Below, piece after piece: positions 43,961 to 56,929 of a stretch of 64,000 nt of DNA. Every line of letters begins with the position of its first letter. Position 1 is the stretch's first letter. This DNA is from Anoplopoma fimbria. Its lineage: Eukaryota; Chordata; Actinopteri; Perciformes; Anoplopomatidae. The position numbers and the translations under genes are program-made. Below the pieces are notes generated by a model, which saw only the letters and a program-made list of their open reading frames with translations, made no database searches and was not told the DNA's origin. The DNA is taken from positions 1,623,692 through 1,687,691 of the forward strand of contig NC_072463.1 of NCBI RefSeq assembly GCF_027596085.1. The letters run 5' to 3'.

Positions 43961-45039
43961 ACACATCCTCATGTAAACGCTGGACTCTGGTGGCGACATC
44001 ACCAGAGCTACTTCTCCACTTAGCAGCAGATTAGTGAAGTCGTCAGGTAACCGAGGAGGAAAACTGATATTTGTTTTTTTCAACAAAGAGCTTCAGTGTA
44101 AAACTCTGAGGCCTCCGTAATCCTGCAGCTGATCCAGAGTCTGCTGTGGTTCCCTCTGTGGAGGAGGAAGAAAAACGATGGAGAGGATTCAATGATGACA
44201 GAAAAACATGGTTATCAGGGATCAACTTCAAAATAAAAGCGGGGTTGTTGTAAGAAACTGTTGAGAAAGACTTTAAAATCCAGAGTTTCACAATGAAAAC
44301 CTGCAGAGAGAGTTCAGGTTGAGGTTGTAGAAACAGTTCATCAATCTGACTCCCTTTTTTAAAGAGTCGCTTCACCCAAACGAAGCTAGAACATATTTCA
44401 CCGCTGATGTTGAGACGGGATTTAGTTTTGAGACGTCTCTATTGCTGAAACTTCTGGATAGTTTGTTATTTTAGTCCTTTCAGTTCCAGGTAACATATCA
44501 CATTTTTCTTCCATTCATCTGCCAACATTTATAGTTTCACATATAAAAATGATGGATCTTTATTTTAGCGTAATCTCTCTTATCTACGGCTATATTTACA
44601 AAAGAAGAAACATTTCATTTGATTAGTTGCTGTCAAGACTTTTGATGGATTATTAGAGCGCAAACCATTTTCTTGGTCTTTGAAATATCAGAAGATAGTG
44701 ATGGAAAAAAGATTTTTCACATCAAATATATTCAGTTTACAATTATATAAAACTACAGGTTGCTAGAAAAGTTACAATTAACTGGTTATTTGCTTATTCT
44801 TGTCCAAAGCAACTTATAATAAATGCATTCAAACTCAAACAAAAGACAAGAAGATATCATAGAGAAAAGGAAGTGCATCCCTCACAAATAAACAGCTAAC
44901 AGCTTTATTTATTTCTCTTTATAAAGAGTGATAGATGAAAGAAGCCAACTGACCGATCATTTCAACTATATATTATAAATAATTTAGATTTTATGGGGAA
45001 AAATCCAGGAACAAAATGCATTTATGCCTGTAAATATTG
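43961..45039. other. Non-coding, nothing recognised
   Basis: Single-copy-looking. The 110-codon minus frame at 44043-44375 has no domain and no clear splice sites. No gene is supported. Confidence 0.45.
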
Positions 45040-45370
45040 TTGTAGTTACATTTATTTGATAACTTTAGTTATTTTTGCAGATGAAGATTATTTAAACAAC
45101 ATATGATCAATTAATAAATGATGATGTATTTTTACAGATTAAGCTACCAGCAGTAAAAAAACAACCCTACATTGTTAATTATAATACAATATACATATAT
45201 ATATTATTTTGCATAACAAATACTTTTTATTTGGGTAATTTAATTATTTTGATACTGATACTTTTGTACTTTTAGTAAAGTGAGATTTTGAACGTAGGTC
45301 TTTTACTTTTATCAGAGTATTGTTCCACTGTTGTATTACTACTTACGTACTTAAAGATCTGAATACTCTA
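45040..45370. mobile_element. Family C repeat fragment
   Basis: 'ttgataactttagttatttt', 'tgatacttttgtacttttag', 'tgttgtattactacttacgt' and 'agatctgaatact' in family C order. Confidence 0.6.
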
Positions 45371-45979
45371 AGTTGGTACCATAAGATCATGATGATGATG
45401 CGTCTGGTTTGACGGACAGGAAGTTGTAAGCTGTTCTTTTGTGCACGATTCATCCCGACCTGTTTGTCCAATCAGAGTCCTTCTTAAAGGGACAGTACAC
45501 CAAAAACATCAAAGTTGTTCTCCCTCACATCGACCCTGTCTGTTATGTTCAAAGACCGAGCTGAAGCTTTGTGAAAACAGAACACAGGAAGTTCATGATG
45601 ACATGGGACGTCTAAAATAACCTCCTCCTCTTCGTCTCTCTCCTCCTCTTCCTCCTAGTCTATCAATAAAGGTGTTGATGGGAGCAGACAGATAAAAAGA
45701 CGGAGAGACTCAAACACGTAAACGCAATCTGTCACGCTCCTAAATATACCTCCAACGCTCCCTCCTTCCTCCCTTGTATCCTCCCTCCTTCCACCTTTCC
45801 CTTCATTCTTCACGTCCTCATACTTTCTTTCTTTCTTTCTTTCTTTCCCTCTTACCTCCCTTCTTTAATTCTTTATAACATCAACTCAGAGACCCAAGAT
45901 TCAAAGACACGTTCTCTCGACCATCTCGTCATGTACAAGGACCCTTGATCAGGACATGAATTTATTAATGAAATGGGCC
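45371..45979. other. Non-coding, partly pyrimidine-rich
   Basis: (CTTT)n at 45824-45848 inside a CT-rich stretch (45765-45870). No gene is supported. Confidence 0.5.
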
Positions 45980-46895
45980 ACCGTCCACAGGCCCATGGGC
46001 CCAAAGTGTCCTCCCTGTCCTCTACCTTCAAAATGTCAAATAGACACAATATGACCACAAAGAAACAACTACAAAGAGACAAAAAAAGACCAGAAAGACA
46101 AACAAAATGACTGTAAAGAGACACAAAATTACCTCAAATTGACACACATTGACCACAAAGAAAAATAGAACAACTACAAAGAGACACAAAAAACTACAAA
46201 GAGACATAAAATGACTACAAAGACACATTCAACAACTACAAAGAGACATAAAATGATCAAAAAGAGACACAAAAGAAACAGAAAGAAACAGAAAACAACT
46301 ACAAAGAGACATTTAATGACCACATGGAGACACAGACAACTACAAAGAGACATACAATTATCAAAAAGAGACACAAAGGGACCACAAAGAAATATTAGAA
46401 CTACAAAGGAACAAATCACAATAGAGAGACAATAAATGCATACAAAGAGACACAAACCAACACAAAAAGAGACAAAATTACTTCAAAGAGACATTCAACA
46501 ACTTGGAAGAGACACAAACAACTACAAAGAGACATAAAATGATCAAAAAGAGACACAAACCAACATAGGCACAAAGGACCACAAAGAAACATGAATCCAT
46601 TACAAAGACACACTTAACGACTATCGGGACAAAAATATACTACAAAGAAACATAAAAGCACTACAAACAGACACTTAATGACTACGGAGACACAAAAACA
46701 ACTACAAAGAGACATAAAATGTATCAAATAGAGATACAAGGACCTCAAAGAAACATAAAACAACTACAAAGAGACACTTAAGGACCACAAAGAAACACAA
46801 AACAACTCCAGAGAGACAATAAATGACTACAAAGATACACAAAAATACACAAAATTATTCAAAGAGACAAAAAACTACAACAAAAAGGAGCTAAA
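45980..46895 (-). repeat. Family E array (reverse), about 860 bp
   Basis: Recurring 'aactacaaagagacacaaaa' and 'atgaccacaaagaaac' units, the complement of 34791-35440. The left edge has 'cccatgggcccaaagtgtcc', the counterpart of 'gacacttggggcccctgg' there. The Cys/Leu/Phe-rich minus frames are artefacts. Confidence 0.85.
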
Positions 46896-47475
46896 CTACT
46901 GTCTATCTCCTGAAGAGATAACAGATAGACTTCAGAACGACTTCCTCAGGTTTAAGAACAGATCTTTATTTGGGTTTAAGTAAGTTTGTTTGTTGGCTAT
47001 ATTTAGTTATATAGATATTTAATATAATTGAGTACTAACATTAACTTGTTAAAGTATTTGTTTTAGTTTACATATTTTCCCGTTTTCATCTGTTTGTTGA
47101 CATTTATTTTTATATTGTTTTGTCAGCTGAAGGTCAGTTAGTTTGATTTATTTTTGCTCTTTTTGACTTCCTCCTCCCTTGCTCTCTCTCTCTCTCCTCC
47201 CTTCCTCCCCTTATTCTCCACCTGAGGTTGGCTGTGAATCAAACATGGGGAGGGGGTGAGATGGAGGAGGAGGAGGAGACAGATGGAGGTGAAGGAGGAG
47301 GCCTCGGTGCTGCTGGCACTCAGTCTGTGTGCGTCTATATGTGTCTCTATATACAGTCAGAATATATGGTGAGACTAAACATGGAGGACGACTGCAGATG
47401 GAGCTGACGGGGTCACGTCTGCCTGACTGACCCGTCTGTCTGCCTGTCTGCCTGTCTGTCTGTCTGATGCAGCTC
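46896..47475. other. Non-coding, nothing certain
   Basis: Includes a GGA-rich run at 47262-47300 and (TGTC/TGCC)n at 47434-47465. No gene is supported. Confidence 0.5.
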
Positions 47476-47870
47476 TGAACAGTATAGAAAACATACATTT
47501 AGTTTTTATGAGCACTCATAGAATCGGAGCTTTGTGTTTCTATTTCTTTGACATCTCAAAGTCTCAAACACATACAACAAATACACAAGACGGACAGTTA
47601 ATTAAGGATTTACACAATATGAGCGTTCATTCTCCAACTTGTAAACAGCAACAAGCTCAATGCGAGGTCGGCTTTGTTATGATGCGTTCACTGTCACCAC
47701 ATTAGTTATCAGCTGTGAACTGGTCTTAGTGTATTGAAGCTGTTTCTCACATGCAAAAATGGTAGAATGTTGTGCAGGAATATAGAAAATCTGAATGCAA
47801 ATGCTCTGCAGGAAAGCTATGCACACAATTTTTTATTAAGGGGCTAATATAAAATACACAACACATTAAC
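47476..47870. other. Repeat-poor stretch, weak regulatory candidate
   Basis: Contains 'cagttaattaaggatttaca', 'ttatcagctgtgaactgg' and 'tctgaatgcaaatgctctgc' (octamer ATGCAAAT). No coding features. Confidence 0.25.
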
Positions 47871-47984
47871 TAATCAAAACCCCAAATGTGATGCTAATGC
47901 TAGCTGTGGTGGCTAGCCCTGTTCTGTGACCAACACATAATGTTAGCAAGTGGATATCTGGTGATCTCGAGGCGTATATTATAC

Positions 47985-48290
47985 TTTTATTTGGTTGTTG
48001 AGGTAGTCCTCGCGGTGTATTTGTGGGAGAATATTGGTTGTTGAGAAAGGGGACGGCCCTTTGTTCCCAAAAAACAGTGAGAACGTCCCAATGGAGCAAA
48101 ACAGCCCATTTGTCCAACATCTCGTTACTCCAAAAACAAAGTACCATTGATCCAAATAAACACCTTCTTCATGCAAATACCCGAACTGCATGGGTGATAA
48201 TTAGGCAGAACAAAGGATTATGTTCGTCAAACATATTTCAACTGAAATCAATGTTTGTGCGTTCATTCATAGGAACCAACTAACTTACTT
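47985..48290 (+). repeat. Diverged duplicate, copy 1
   Basis: Starts 'tttatttggttgttgaggta' and ends '...gttcattcataggaacc', with 'gaacaaaggatt' in between. The same order is found, shorter, at 48537-48725. Confidence 0.55.
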
Positions 48291-48375
48291 TTCTGAAATG
48301 TCTGTGTGAATATTTTGCTAAATATGAAACGTCTTTTAAAAATGTTAGATATTAATTGACATGTAAGATGCACAG

Positions 48376-48533
48376 AGTGTATATATGAAGTGGACGTAGT
48401 CATCGTGACATCATCCATTGGTTTGTGGACTGATGTTATGAAGCCTTGAGTTTGGTGATTTCTCCGCCGCCATCTTGGTTTTTTGCAACCAGTGAACAGG
48501 AAGTGACCATATTTGGACTGAGGAGCAGCGACG
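48376..48533 (+). mobile_element. Family B interspersed repeat, 5' fragment (copy 3)
   Basis: Holds only the 5' module: 'tgaagtggacgtagtcatcg', 'cattggtttgtggactgatg', 'gaccatatttggactgagga'. It stops where the conserved core of the other copies begins to run on, and abuts the duplicate at 48537. Confidence 0.75.
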
Positions 48534-48536
48534 TCC

Positions 48537-48725
48537 TTTATTTGGTTGTTGAAGAAGTCGTTTGTCGAACAATATTCGATTATAAGAAACCACAATCGAT
48601 TAGATGTTCTCCCACACATCACTCTGAACAAAGGATTTCATTGGTCAGACTTTTATTTCTGCAGACAGAAAGGTCCGTCCACGTGAATGTTCTTCATGGT
48701 TGTTCTAGCATTCATAAGAACCCAT
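48537..48725 (+). repeat. Diverged duplicate, copy 2
   Basis: 'tttatttggttgttgaagaa', 'gaacaaaggatttcattgg' and 'agcattcataagaaccc' match 47985-48290 in order. Confidence 0.55.
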
Positions 48726-48779
48726 AAAATCACATTTTTCACAAGTTTTTCGTACAAAAATCTGTGCTTGTGTTTGTTG

Positions 48780-48910
48780 AGATGAATACTTTAGTTGTTT
48801 TACTGATAATACTGATGTACTTTAACCTAAATACATCTTAAGCGCAGAGTTTTTACTAGTAGAAAACTATGTTAAAGATGTGGTATTACTACTTTTAATA
48901 ATGTAAACAA
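48780..48910. mobile_element. Family C repeat fragment
   Basis: 'aatactgatgtactttaacc' and 'gatgtggtattactactttt'. Confidence 0.55.
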
Positions 48911-49464
48911 GTGTGTTATGTAAATAAAAAGAGTGTTTTTCTACTGTTAGTTTAAAAGATGTTTCTTTAAACATCAACATTTAAAAGTTATGTTTCATCA
49001 TCTATTTTGAATTATCTGCTGTAACAACATAAAGTTCTGATGTGTGTGAGCGTTTCACAACCAGACATTTTATAAGACGTATTCGTACATTAAGTCCTCC
49101 TCCTCCTCCTCCTCCTCCTCCTCCTTCCACCTTTTTCAGGCAAAAAAGAAAAGAAATAAAAACACATAAATGGTACGGATGAGTGCAGGTTTTTATTTTA
49201 TAAGACTAATAAATATTGATAATTTATTGATAATTTATTTATCGTCCATTTCTTTCATTTTAATATCACTGACACTTTTAATTGAAATTTTATGCAATCA
49301 ATTATTTTTCCTTGTTTTCTTTCTTTGCCTTTTATGTTTTTTAAAGTGAGAAGAAAACAATTTAAGAAAATGAGACGAGATCTTCTTCATCTGTCTTCTT
49401 TTAAACATTTAATTTGCTTATTCACTTATTTATTTAACTGCATTTAAAAACGGTTGCCCTTTCT
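48911..49464. other. AT-rich non-coding with a (CCT)n tract
   Basis: (CCT)n at 49096-49124. Otherwise nothing recognised. Confidence 0.5.
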
Positions 49465-50070
49465 ATGAAGCCCATGTATATAATGCATCATAAAAGTACT
49501 TATAATGCGTATAATCTACTTAAAGCATTGAATAATCACAGTTCCCTTATACATATTCATAATGATTTAAAACAATAATTTTAACACATTAAAAACTGTT
49601 TATACTGACTAATTATATTAATTACTGGAAACTCACACTGGTTTTTTAGTGTATTATAATTCCCATACTTTGAAAAACATTATATTCTTTATTGACATGC
49701 ATTATAATCACTGTTATGATGGATATAAATATGATTAAAAGATACTCTAAGTGGCTTTTTATTTGTTTACCTTAATCAAACAATGAACATGTACGGAAAC
49801 TTATAATGACATTATAATGCATCCTAACAGTGATTAAAATGCATAATAAAAAGATAATAAAGTGTAACAACAATGGGAATCAAAATAAACCATCATCACT
49901 GCAAAAAAGTGACCAGTAATTATAAATAATTATCATCCTTAACCCAAAGATTCATCATGAAGGGATTTGTATCATCTAATGATAATCATTAAACTACATT
50001 ATGAATATTTATGAGTGCTTATAACCTGTTTAAAGTATGTTTATAATGCATTATAGACATGTGTGTTAGA
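49465..50070. mobile_element. 'ATAATGCATTATA'-type interspersed repeat
   Basis: Words such as 'tataatgcatca', 'cattataatgcatcc', 'acatgcattataatcactgt' and 'tataatgcattatagac' recur on both strands' sense across about 600 bp, starting with 'ctttctatgaagcccatgta'. This is like a palindrome-rich repeat common in fish genomes. The class is not assigned. Confidence 0.5.
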
Positions 50071-50570
<500 letters not shown>

Positions 50571-50627
50571 CAGCTGTTCCTGTATGTGTACGTTACCTTC
50601 TGAGTGTGTGTTTATTTAACGGGGCAG

Positions 50628-50946
<319 letters not shown>

Positions 50947-50999
50947 TCTCCAGGTTTAAGCTGTTGAACTTGGCCGACCTCCACCGATCAATTTATCTC

Positions 51000-51470
51000 C
51001 TCCTTCATTCTTCTTCTCTCCAGCCAAAGTTTTCCTTCCTCTTCTTCTAGTCCTCCTCAACCTCTTTTTCTTCTCTTCTTCTTCTTCTTCTTCTTCTTCT
51101 TCTTCTTCTTCTTCTTCTTCTTCTTCTTCTTCTTCTTTCTCTTCATCTTCATTGTTTTGGCTATCATCACCGTTGCCGTCTTTTTGGTCGTCTTTTAAGT
51201 TAATTTTCTTCTTCTTCATCATCATCACCATCTTTTATTTTTCTTCTTTGTTTTTTCTCTGTTTACATCTTCGTCTTGGTCCTCCTCTTCTTCTCCTTCA
51301 TATTTGTCTTCATCTTCTTTGTTTCTTCTTCTACGTCTTTTTCACCACTGTTATTGTCGCTATTTTTTCCTTCGTCTTTCTTCATCTTGTTCCTGGTTGT
51401 CTTTGTTTTCTGGTTGTTCATCATTTATTTTCATCTTCTTCATCTTCTTCTTCTTCTGTCTAGTGGAGTG
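51000..51470 (+). repeat. Pyrimidine-rich array with (TTC)n
   Basis: (TTC)n at 51073-51137, then degenerate 'cttcttcttcat' and 'catcttcttcttctt' sequence. Phe/Ser/Leu-rich frames are artefacts. It is similar in texture to 53370-54200. Confidence 0.85.
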
Positions 51471-51495
51471 TGTATCAGTGAGCATCAGCTGTCGG

Positions 51496-51497
<2 letters not shown>

Positions 51498-51530
<33 letters not shown>
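51498..51530. repeat. (AC)n microsatellite
   Basis: About 16 AC units. Confidence 0.95.
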
Positions 51531-51536
<6 letters not shown>

Positions 51537-51631
51537 ATTTAGCTACACATGTTAGTGTGAATGCAAACACACACACATCATTAACTACAACTCTGAAGTT
51601 CTCACTTCTCATAGAGGACAAGCTGGGATCA

Positions 51632-51739
<108 letters not shown>

Positions 51740-51789
51740 CTATGTATGCTCTTATCACCTCTGCCTCTTACACACTGCACCTCAGGGCC

Positions 51790-51903
51790 AACACACACAC
51801 ACACACACACACACAGATAAAGACACACACTCTGAGAGCACAGATGGCCTCACATTCATGTCTCCTGCCAAACAGATGGACCTGGCTGGATTCATTCAAC
51901 GAT

Positions 51904-51974
<71 letters not shown>
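51790..51974. repeat. Two (AC)n microsatellites
   Basis: AC tracts at 51790-51815 and 51906-51974, separated by 90 bp of unique sequence. Confidence 0.97.
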
Positions 51975-51978
<4 letters not shown>

Positions 51979-52071
51979 CAAGCATGTACACACTGATTTA
52001 TTTCAACACACGCAGAGAAACCTCCTTATTAAACTGCAGTGTGTCGATAATTTCAAATACATTCACACTTA

Positions 52072-52073
<2 letters not shown>

Positions 52074-52149
<76 letters not shown>

Positions 52150-52212
52150 GGCTGTAGTCCAATGCTTGGTGCCCTCAGTCTGTCCTAACACACACACACA
52201 CACACACACACA
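52074..52212. repeat. Two (AC)n microsatellites in a duplicated frame
   Basis: AC tracts at 52074-52147 and 52188-52212. The sequences that follow them, 52148-52185 and 52229-52266, share 'gtccaat' and 'ggtgccctcagt', so the tract plus its flank was duplicated in tandem. Confidence 0.9.
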
Positions 52213-52224
52213 TGCGTGGAGCGA

Positions 52225-52440
52225 GGCGGTGGCGTTCGTCCAATCACGGTGCCCTCAGTGTGTTTCTGTGAGTCGGAGATGTGAAGTCTAATTAACAGAA
52301 CAGCATCAATATTGATGAGGGCCATTTTATTCCATCTATTCCCAGTCCTGCTATTAAATTCACTTAAGTTTCAACTTCCTGTTTATAAACACCACACAGC
52401 CAATCAACAGGGTCGGAGGTCAACGCGGCGGCGGCGACGG
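52225..52440. promoter_or_regulatory. Candidate conserved non-coding element
   Basis: 'gtctaattaacagaacagca', 'tcaatattgatgagggccat', 'ttattccatctattcccagt' and 'ttaaattcacttaagtttca' are complex, repeat-free and TAAT-rich (TCAATATTGA is a perfect dyad). A short CGG run ends the island. Confidence 0.42.
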
Positions 52441-53220
52441 CCACTGTACGAGTCTTCTTCTGTGGTTTCAAGCAGCTCTGCAGAGGCTCAATAACTTGCT
52501 GTAATGTAGAGGTGAAGGGGGCGGGGCTAACGGGAGTGGGCGGGGTTTAGAGAGTCAAATTATTTCACATGTTAAATTACATATTAAATAGTACTAGTAC
52601 ACAGTGTGTGGTAAAGTCATAGTCACTTTTGGGATTCATTACAGGAAATCAATGTAAATGATAAATTGTATTTTTTCTTATTATAAACGAATATTATGCA
52701 ACGTTAAAAAGAGAAATCAACACGCTACTCCGTCTGACTTCCTGTCTGTGGTTCTCAGCTCCAATCTTATTGGTTCCTGGATATATAATTTAGTATCTGT
52801 AATTTCCTGCAGGGGCCAGATGCATAAAGAACTCTGCAGATTCACAACTGAAACTGAGTGTACGCTAAAATACAGAAATATACACCTTTTTCTTTTATAT
52901 TCATATTTTAAACTCACCTGATTCTGTTTAATATTTGAATATATATATATTTTTTTAATTGCGGTCAAAGTGTCTTATTATTATTATCAAACTTCAGAAG
53001 GATGATCAATGATTTTTTTAGTGTTCACAAAGTGCTGAAGGGCCAAATAAAACAAAAGAATGATGAAATACATAAAATTCAAAATGAAGTTTATGAATGA
53101 GCCATGGTGTTTTTATTTATCAGGCTACACAAATGATGTTCCCTGTCTCTCAACTTCTATTCAATCTAATATGAATCTTTATAGAAGAAAGTTATACGCA
53201 TCGTTAACGCAACAGAAGGT
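52441..53220. other. Non-coding, possible repeat remnants
   Basis: 'gacttcctgtctgtggttct' followed by 'cttattggttcctgg' (52737-52778) resembles the region just before family D at 56470-56510, so this may be an older, interrupted member. No gene is supported. Confidence 0.4.
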
Positions 53221-53290
53221 CATGGTGCTTTTGTCTGGGACTATTTTCAGCGGTGGATGAATCCACGTTTGGTGCTCCGTAGTGAGTCCC
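53221..53290 (+). mobile_element. Family D repeat fragment
   Basis: 'ctattttcagcggtggatga' then 'atccacgtttggtgctc'. Confidence 0.65.
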
Positions 53291-53369
53291 TAACAAATCT
53301 AGAAGTTTGGATGAATAAAGATATTTGAGGTGATGGATTTTGGGGTTTTAAAAAAAAAAGTTTTAAGAT

Positions 53370-54200
53370 ACAAGATGTGTCTCTCTTTCATAATCTTCTT
53401 GATGATCTTCTTTCTCTTCGTTGTTGTCGTCTTCTTTGTTTTTGTTCATCTTCGTCTTAGTCGCTGTTTATTCTTCATCATCCCTTTTTTTAATTGTCTT
53501 TGTCTTCTTTGTCATCTTATTGTCTTCATTCTTGGTTTTGTCTTCTTCTTCTTGATCGTCTTGGCCGTGGTCTTCTTCTTCTTGACCTTCTCAATCTTGG
53601 TCTTCATCTTCTTCTTCTTCGTCTTCTAGTTTTTGGTCTTCATCTTCATCTTAGTCTTCTTGGTTTTGATCTTCTCGATCTTGATGATCATCTTCTTCTT
53701 GATCGTCTTGGTCTTCATCTTCTTCTACTTGGTTTTGGTCTTCTTTTTCTTCGTCTTCTTGGTTTCTTGGTCTACGTCTTCTTGATCTTCTTGGTCTTCT
53801 TCTTGATCTTCTTGATCTTCTTGATCTTCTATGTCTTGTTCTTGGTTTTCTTCTTCTTGATCTTCTTGATCTTCTTGGTCTTCTTGGTCTTGGTCTTGGT
53901 CTTGGTTTTCTTTTTCTTGATCTTCCTGATCTTCTTGATGCTTCTTGATCTTCTATGTCTTGTTCTTGGTTTTCTTCTTCTTGATGTTCTTGGTCTTGGT
54001 TTTCTTCTTCTTGGTCTTCTGGATTTTCTGGATTTTCTTGATCTTCTTGATCTTCTTGATCTTGGTCTTATTCTTCTTGATCTTTTTGGTCTTGGTCTTG
54101 GTCTTGGTCTTCTGCTTCTTGATCTTCTTGATCTACCCTTTCATCTCCCCTTTTTTGGTCTTCTTGGTCTTTGTCTTCTTTTAAAGGTCATTGATGTCTT
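53370..54200 (+). repeat. Pyrimidine-rich 'cttcttgat' array
   Basis: About 830 bp of degenerate 9-bp and 18-bp units ('gatcttcttgatcttctt', 'ggtcttggtcttggtctt'). It produces a 278-codon Leu/Phe/Asp frame (53494-54330), which is an artefact: composition follows the repeat and no domain exists. Confidence 0.88.
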
Positions 54201-54569
54201 TGTTTTTGTCTTTTTTTCCTTCTTCCTCACATCCTCTTCTTCTGAAGAGGTGCTACATTTTACTACATTTCACATCTTGAACATAGTGCACGCCTTAAAT
54301 TTACCAGTTTCTCATGGAACTAAAAGTTAGTGGAAAACAGTCTCTCTGAACGTGGCCTAAGGTAGGACATAATAAAAGAGTGGGTTCAGGACAGCCCCCC
54401 CAAATCCCTTTAGCTCCACCCGTCTGGGAGTAGAAGCTGACTAAAACAAACTGCAGATTCTCAGGACTCCTGCTGTTTGGGCTGTCGAGGTGTTGAGCTG
54501 TTGTTGAGTCTTTGGTTTGATACCATCCAGAGGGTTTCCCATAATCCATCAGCACTTTATACACACCTT
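54201..54569. other. Non-coding, nothing recognised
   Basis: Short single-copy-looking stretch. Confidence 0.45.
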
Positions 54570-54633
<64 letters not shown>

Positions 54634-54779
54634 TTAACACACACACACAGTTAAAAACACACACACACTTTCCATCCGTCCGTCAGTGTTGCTCGTCTCG
54701 GGGGAAACATCTGAGGTAATGGAGAACGACGAGGAATTAGCAACGTTTGTTTTTTTAACAGATTGGCTGCAGCCAGTAC

Positions 54780-54841
<62 letters not shown>
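54570..54841. repeat. (AC)n microsatellites
   Basis: AC tracts at 54570-54630 and 54785-54841. The word 'acctttaacacacac' lies on both sides of the first. Confidence 0.96.
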
Positions 54842-54847
<6 letters not shown>

Positions 54848-55962
54848 ATTACTGATAGCCGCTGACCGCTGAAGCATCATGTAGGAGATAAAATTAGAAC
54901 ATATGCAGCCACTCGACTCTGCAAGCTGCTTAAACTGTGTTTGTGTTTACGTCTCCATAGCAACATATGAATACCACACACACACACACGCACACACATT
55001 TAAATATTTGGAGTCTGATATTTACAGGTGGAATCAGGGACGTGATGTTTGGGTTTGATGGGTTTCCTATCAGCTGTTTTAGATGTTGAGTTCTTGAGGT
55101 TATAAATAACTTTTAATAACATTTATATGAATGTTATATTAATAACCATTTAAATAACCAAACAGCCCGCTAACATCAGCCGTCTGTCAGAATCGTTTAT
55201 GTTCTGATCTGATTTTGAGGTTAGATGTCTGGTCAGTTGACAGGTTGGATGTTGTTTTTACACTTTAGATTTTAGTCTTCTCGACTTCTCTTTACTTTTT
55301 ACATTTCTGATATCTTGTTGGCTCCTGAGAAAAACATTGTTTTATGCGGCTCTATTTTCCCTTTCATATCTAGGATCAGTCTTGTGGTGTTTGATATGAA
55401 TACTTTAAGGACATAAACTTTATGAAAAAGCAGAAGCTACAAAAAATGTACAACCACCGATATTAGTGTAAATTAAAAAAAAAGTTTTTAGGTTACAAAA
55501 AAATTCATGGAAGAATAAAAAGTTTGAGAGTGTCTGAACTCGAGTAGCTTTAAGCTCAATTTGACAAAATAAAAAAAACAACTTACGACTCCATTCTGAC
55601 TTTAACACCACTTTGACTTTGAGGCTTTTAACTTGAAATCACTTGATATATCTTCCCCTAAAGATGAAAAAGTATGTTATTTTGAAAGTACTCAAGCAAT
55701 CAATTATTAAGTTCAGTCGCACTTATTTTACATGAAACTCAAAGTTTAGGGCTTTAAAATAATCACTTTGTCCCAGCTCTGTTAGTAAATATAAAAGAGA
55801 GTTAAAAAATATATAAAAAGAAACAGAAAATTATAGAATTCTCATTCTTAAAGAAAAGAATCAGTGTGTTAAAGTAAAGACCTAATGAAATCATATTTAA
55901 GAGTTTTAAGGCCTTTTTTTGTGAGATTAAAGGTTTGATTATTTTCTGTTTTCTTAGTTTTC
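54842..55962. other. Non-coding, with X-box-like motif
   Basis: GTCTCCATAGCAAC at 54951-54964 fits the RFX X-box. The remaining AT-rich DNA shows nothing recognised. Confidence 0.4.
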
Positions 55963-56431
55963 CATAGACTGTATATAAGAAGTGGACGTAGTCATGGTGA
56001 TGTCACACATTGGTTTAAAAAGCTTAAGTTCGGCAATTTCGCCGGAGCCAGAAGTAAACAGGAAGTGACCATATATGGACTGAGGAGGAGTGACGTAGAG
56101 ACGCCGTATACGTCTCTGGTGTGGACCTGTCAATCAGTGTGTAGCCCCGCCCTAAAGCATCCCCTGCTTTATGGTCTGTTTGACTCTAAATGGAGCATCA
56201 TTTACTAAATGAACATCATGCTGTATTGAAGAAGACTTGAAACTAGAGATTGAGACCATAAACTCATGTTTACAATGTTTACTGAGGGAATAAATCAAGA
56301 GAGAAGTAGAGTCATTTTCTCATAGACTTCTATACAACCAGAGGAGTCGCCCCCTGGTGGACAGGAGAGAGAATGCAGCTTTAACACATGAAGCAGTGAC
56401 TTCACTTGGCAGAACCGGAGGTTGCTGCCTG
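55963..56431 (+). mobile_element. Family B interspersed repeat, copy 4 (full length)
   Basis: Runs from 'catagactgtatataagaag' to 'cagaaccggaggttgctgcc'. Core 56070-56364 is identical to copy 2 over 295 bases, while the 5' 107 bases and the last 65 bases are diverged. Confidence 0.85.
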
Positions 56432-56454
56432 TGTTGAACCAGCAACGTGTTAGT

Positions 56455-56625
56455 CCGTCTCTCAATGCTGTCTCACTTCCTGTCCGTGTCAAATCTCATT
56501 GGTTCCTAGTGAAGACAACTATCTTTAAAGTTTCATCTTAAAAAGACAGCTGGAAATAGTGACTTTGTCAGGGACTACTTTCAGCGACGGATTAATCCAC
56601 ATGTGTTGCTCTAGTGAAGCACAGA
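56455..56625 (+). mobile_element. Family D repeat, longest copy
   Basis: 'ctcacttcctgtccgtgtca', 'cattggttcctagtgaagac', 'aaaaagacagctggaaatag', 'ctactttcagcgacggatta'. It starts 24 bases after family B copy 4. Confidence 0.65.
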
Positions 56626-56806
56626 AGATAAACACAATACTCTTAGTAGATACGATCACTGCTGGTTTGAGTCTGAACATGAATGTAGAACATTTCACTC
56701 TAACGTCACTTAACGTCGGTGTTTTCTTTCTTACACGAACATTTTGATCCTGTTTTCAGTCGGTTGGTGTGAACAGGTCGGGTCGTCCAACGACATCTCT
56801 GTTTTA

Positions 56807-56916
<110 letters not shown>

Positions 56917-56929
56917 CAGCTAATTGCAG

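Noticed and set aside
53494..54330. 278-codon Leu/Phe-rich frame that looks like a membrane protein
   Set aside because: The hydrophobic composition follows from degenerate CTTCTTGAT repeats. No domain, clear splice signal or non-repeat coding segment is present.
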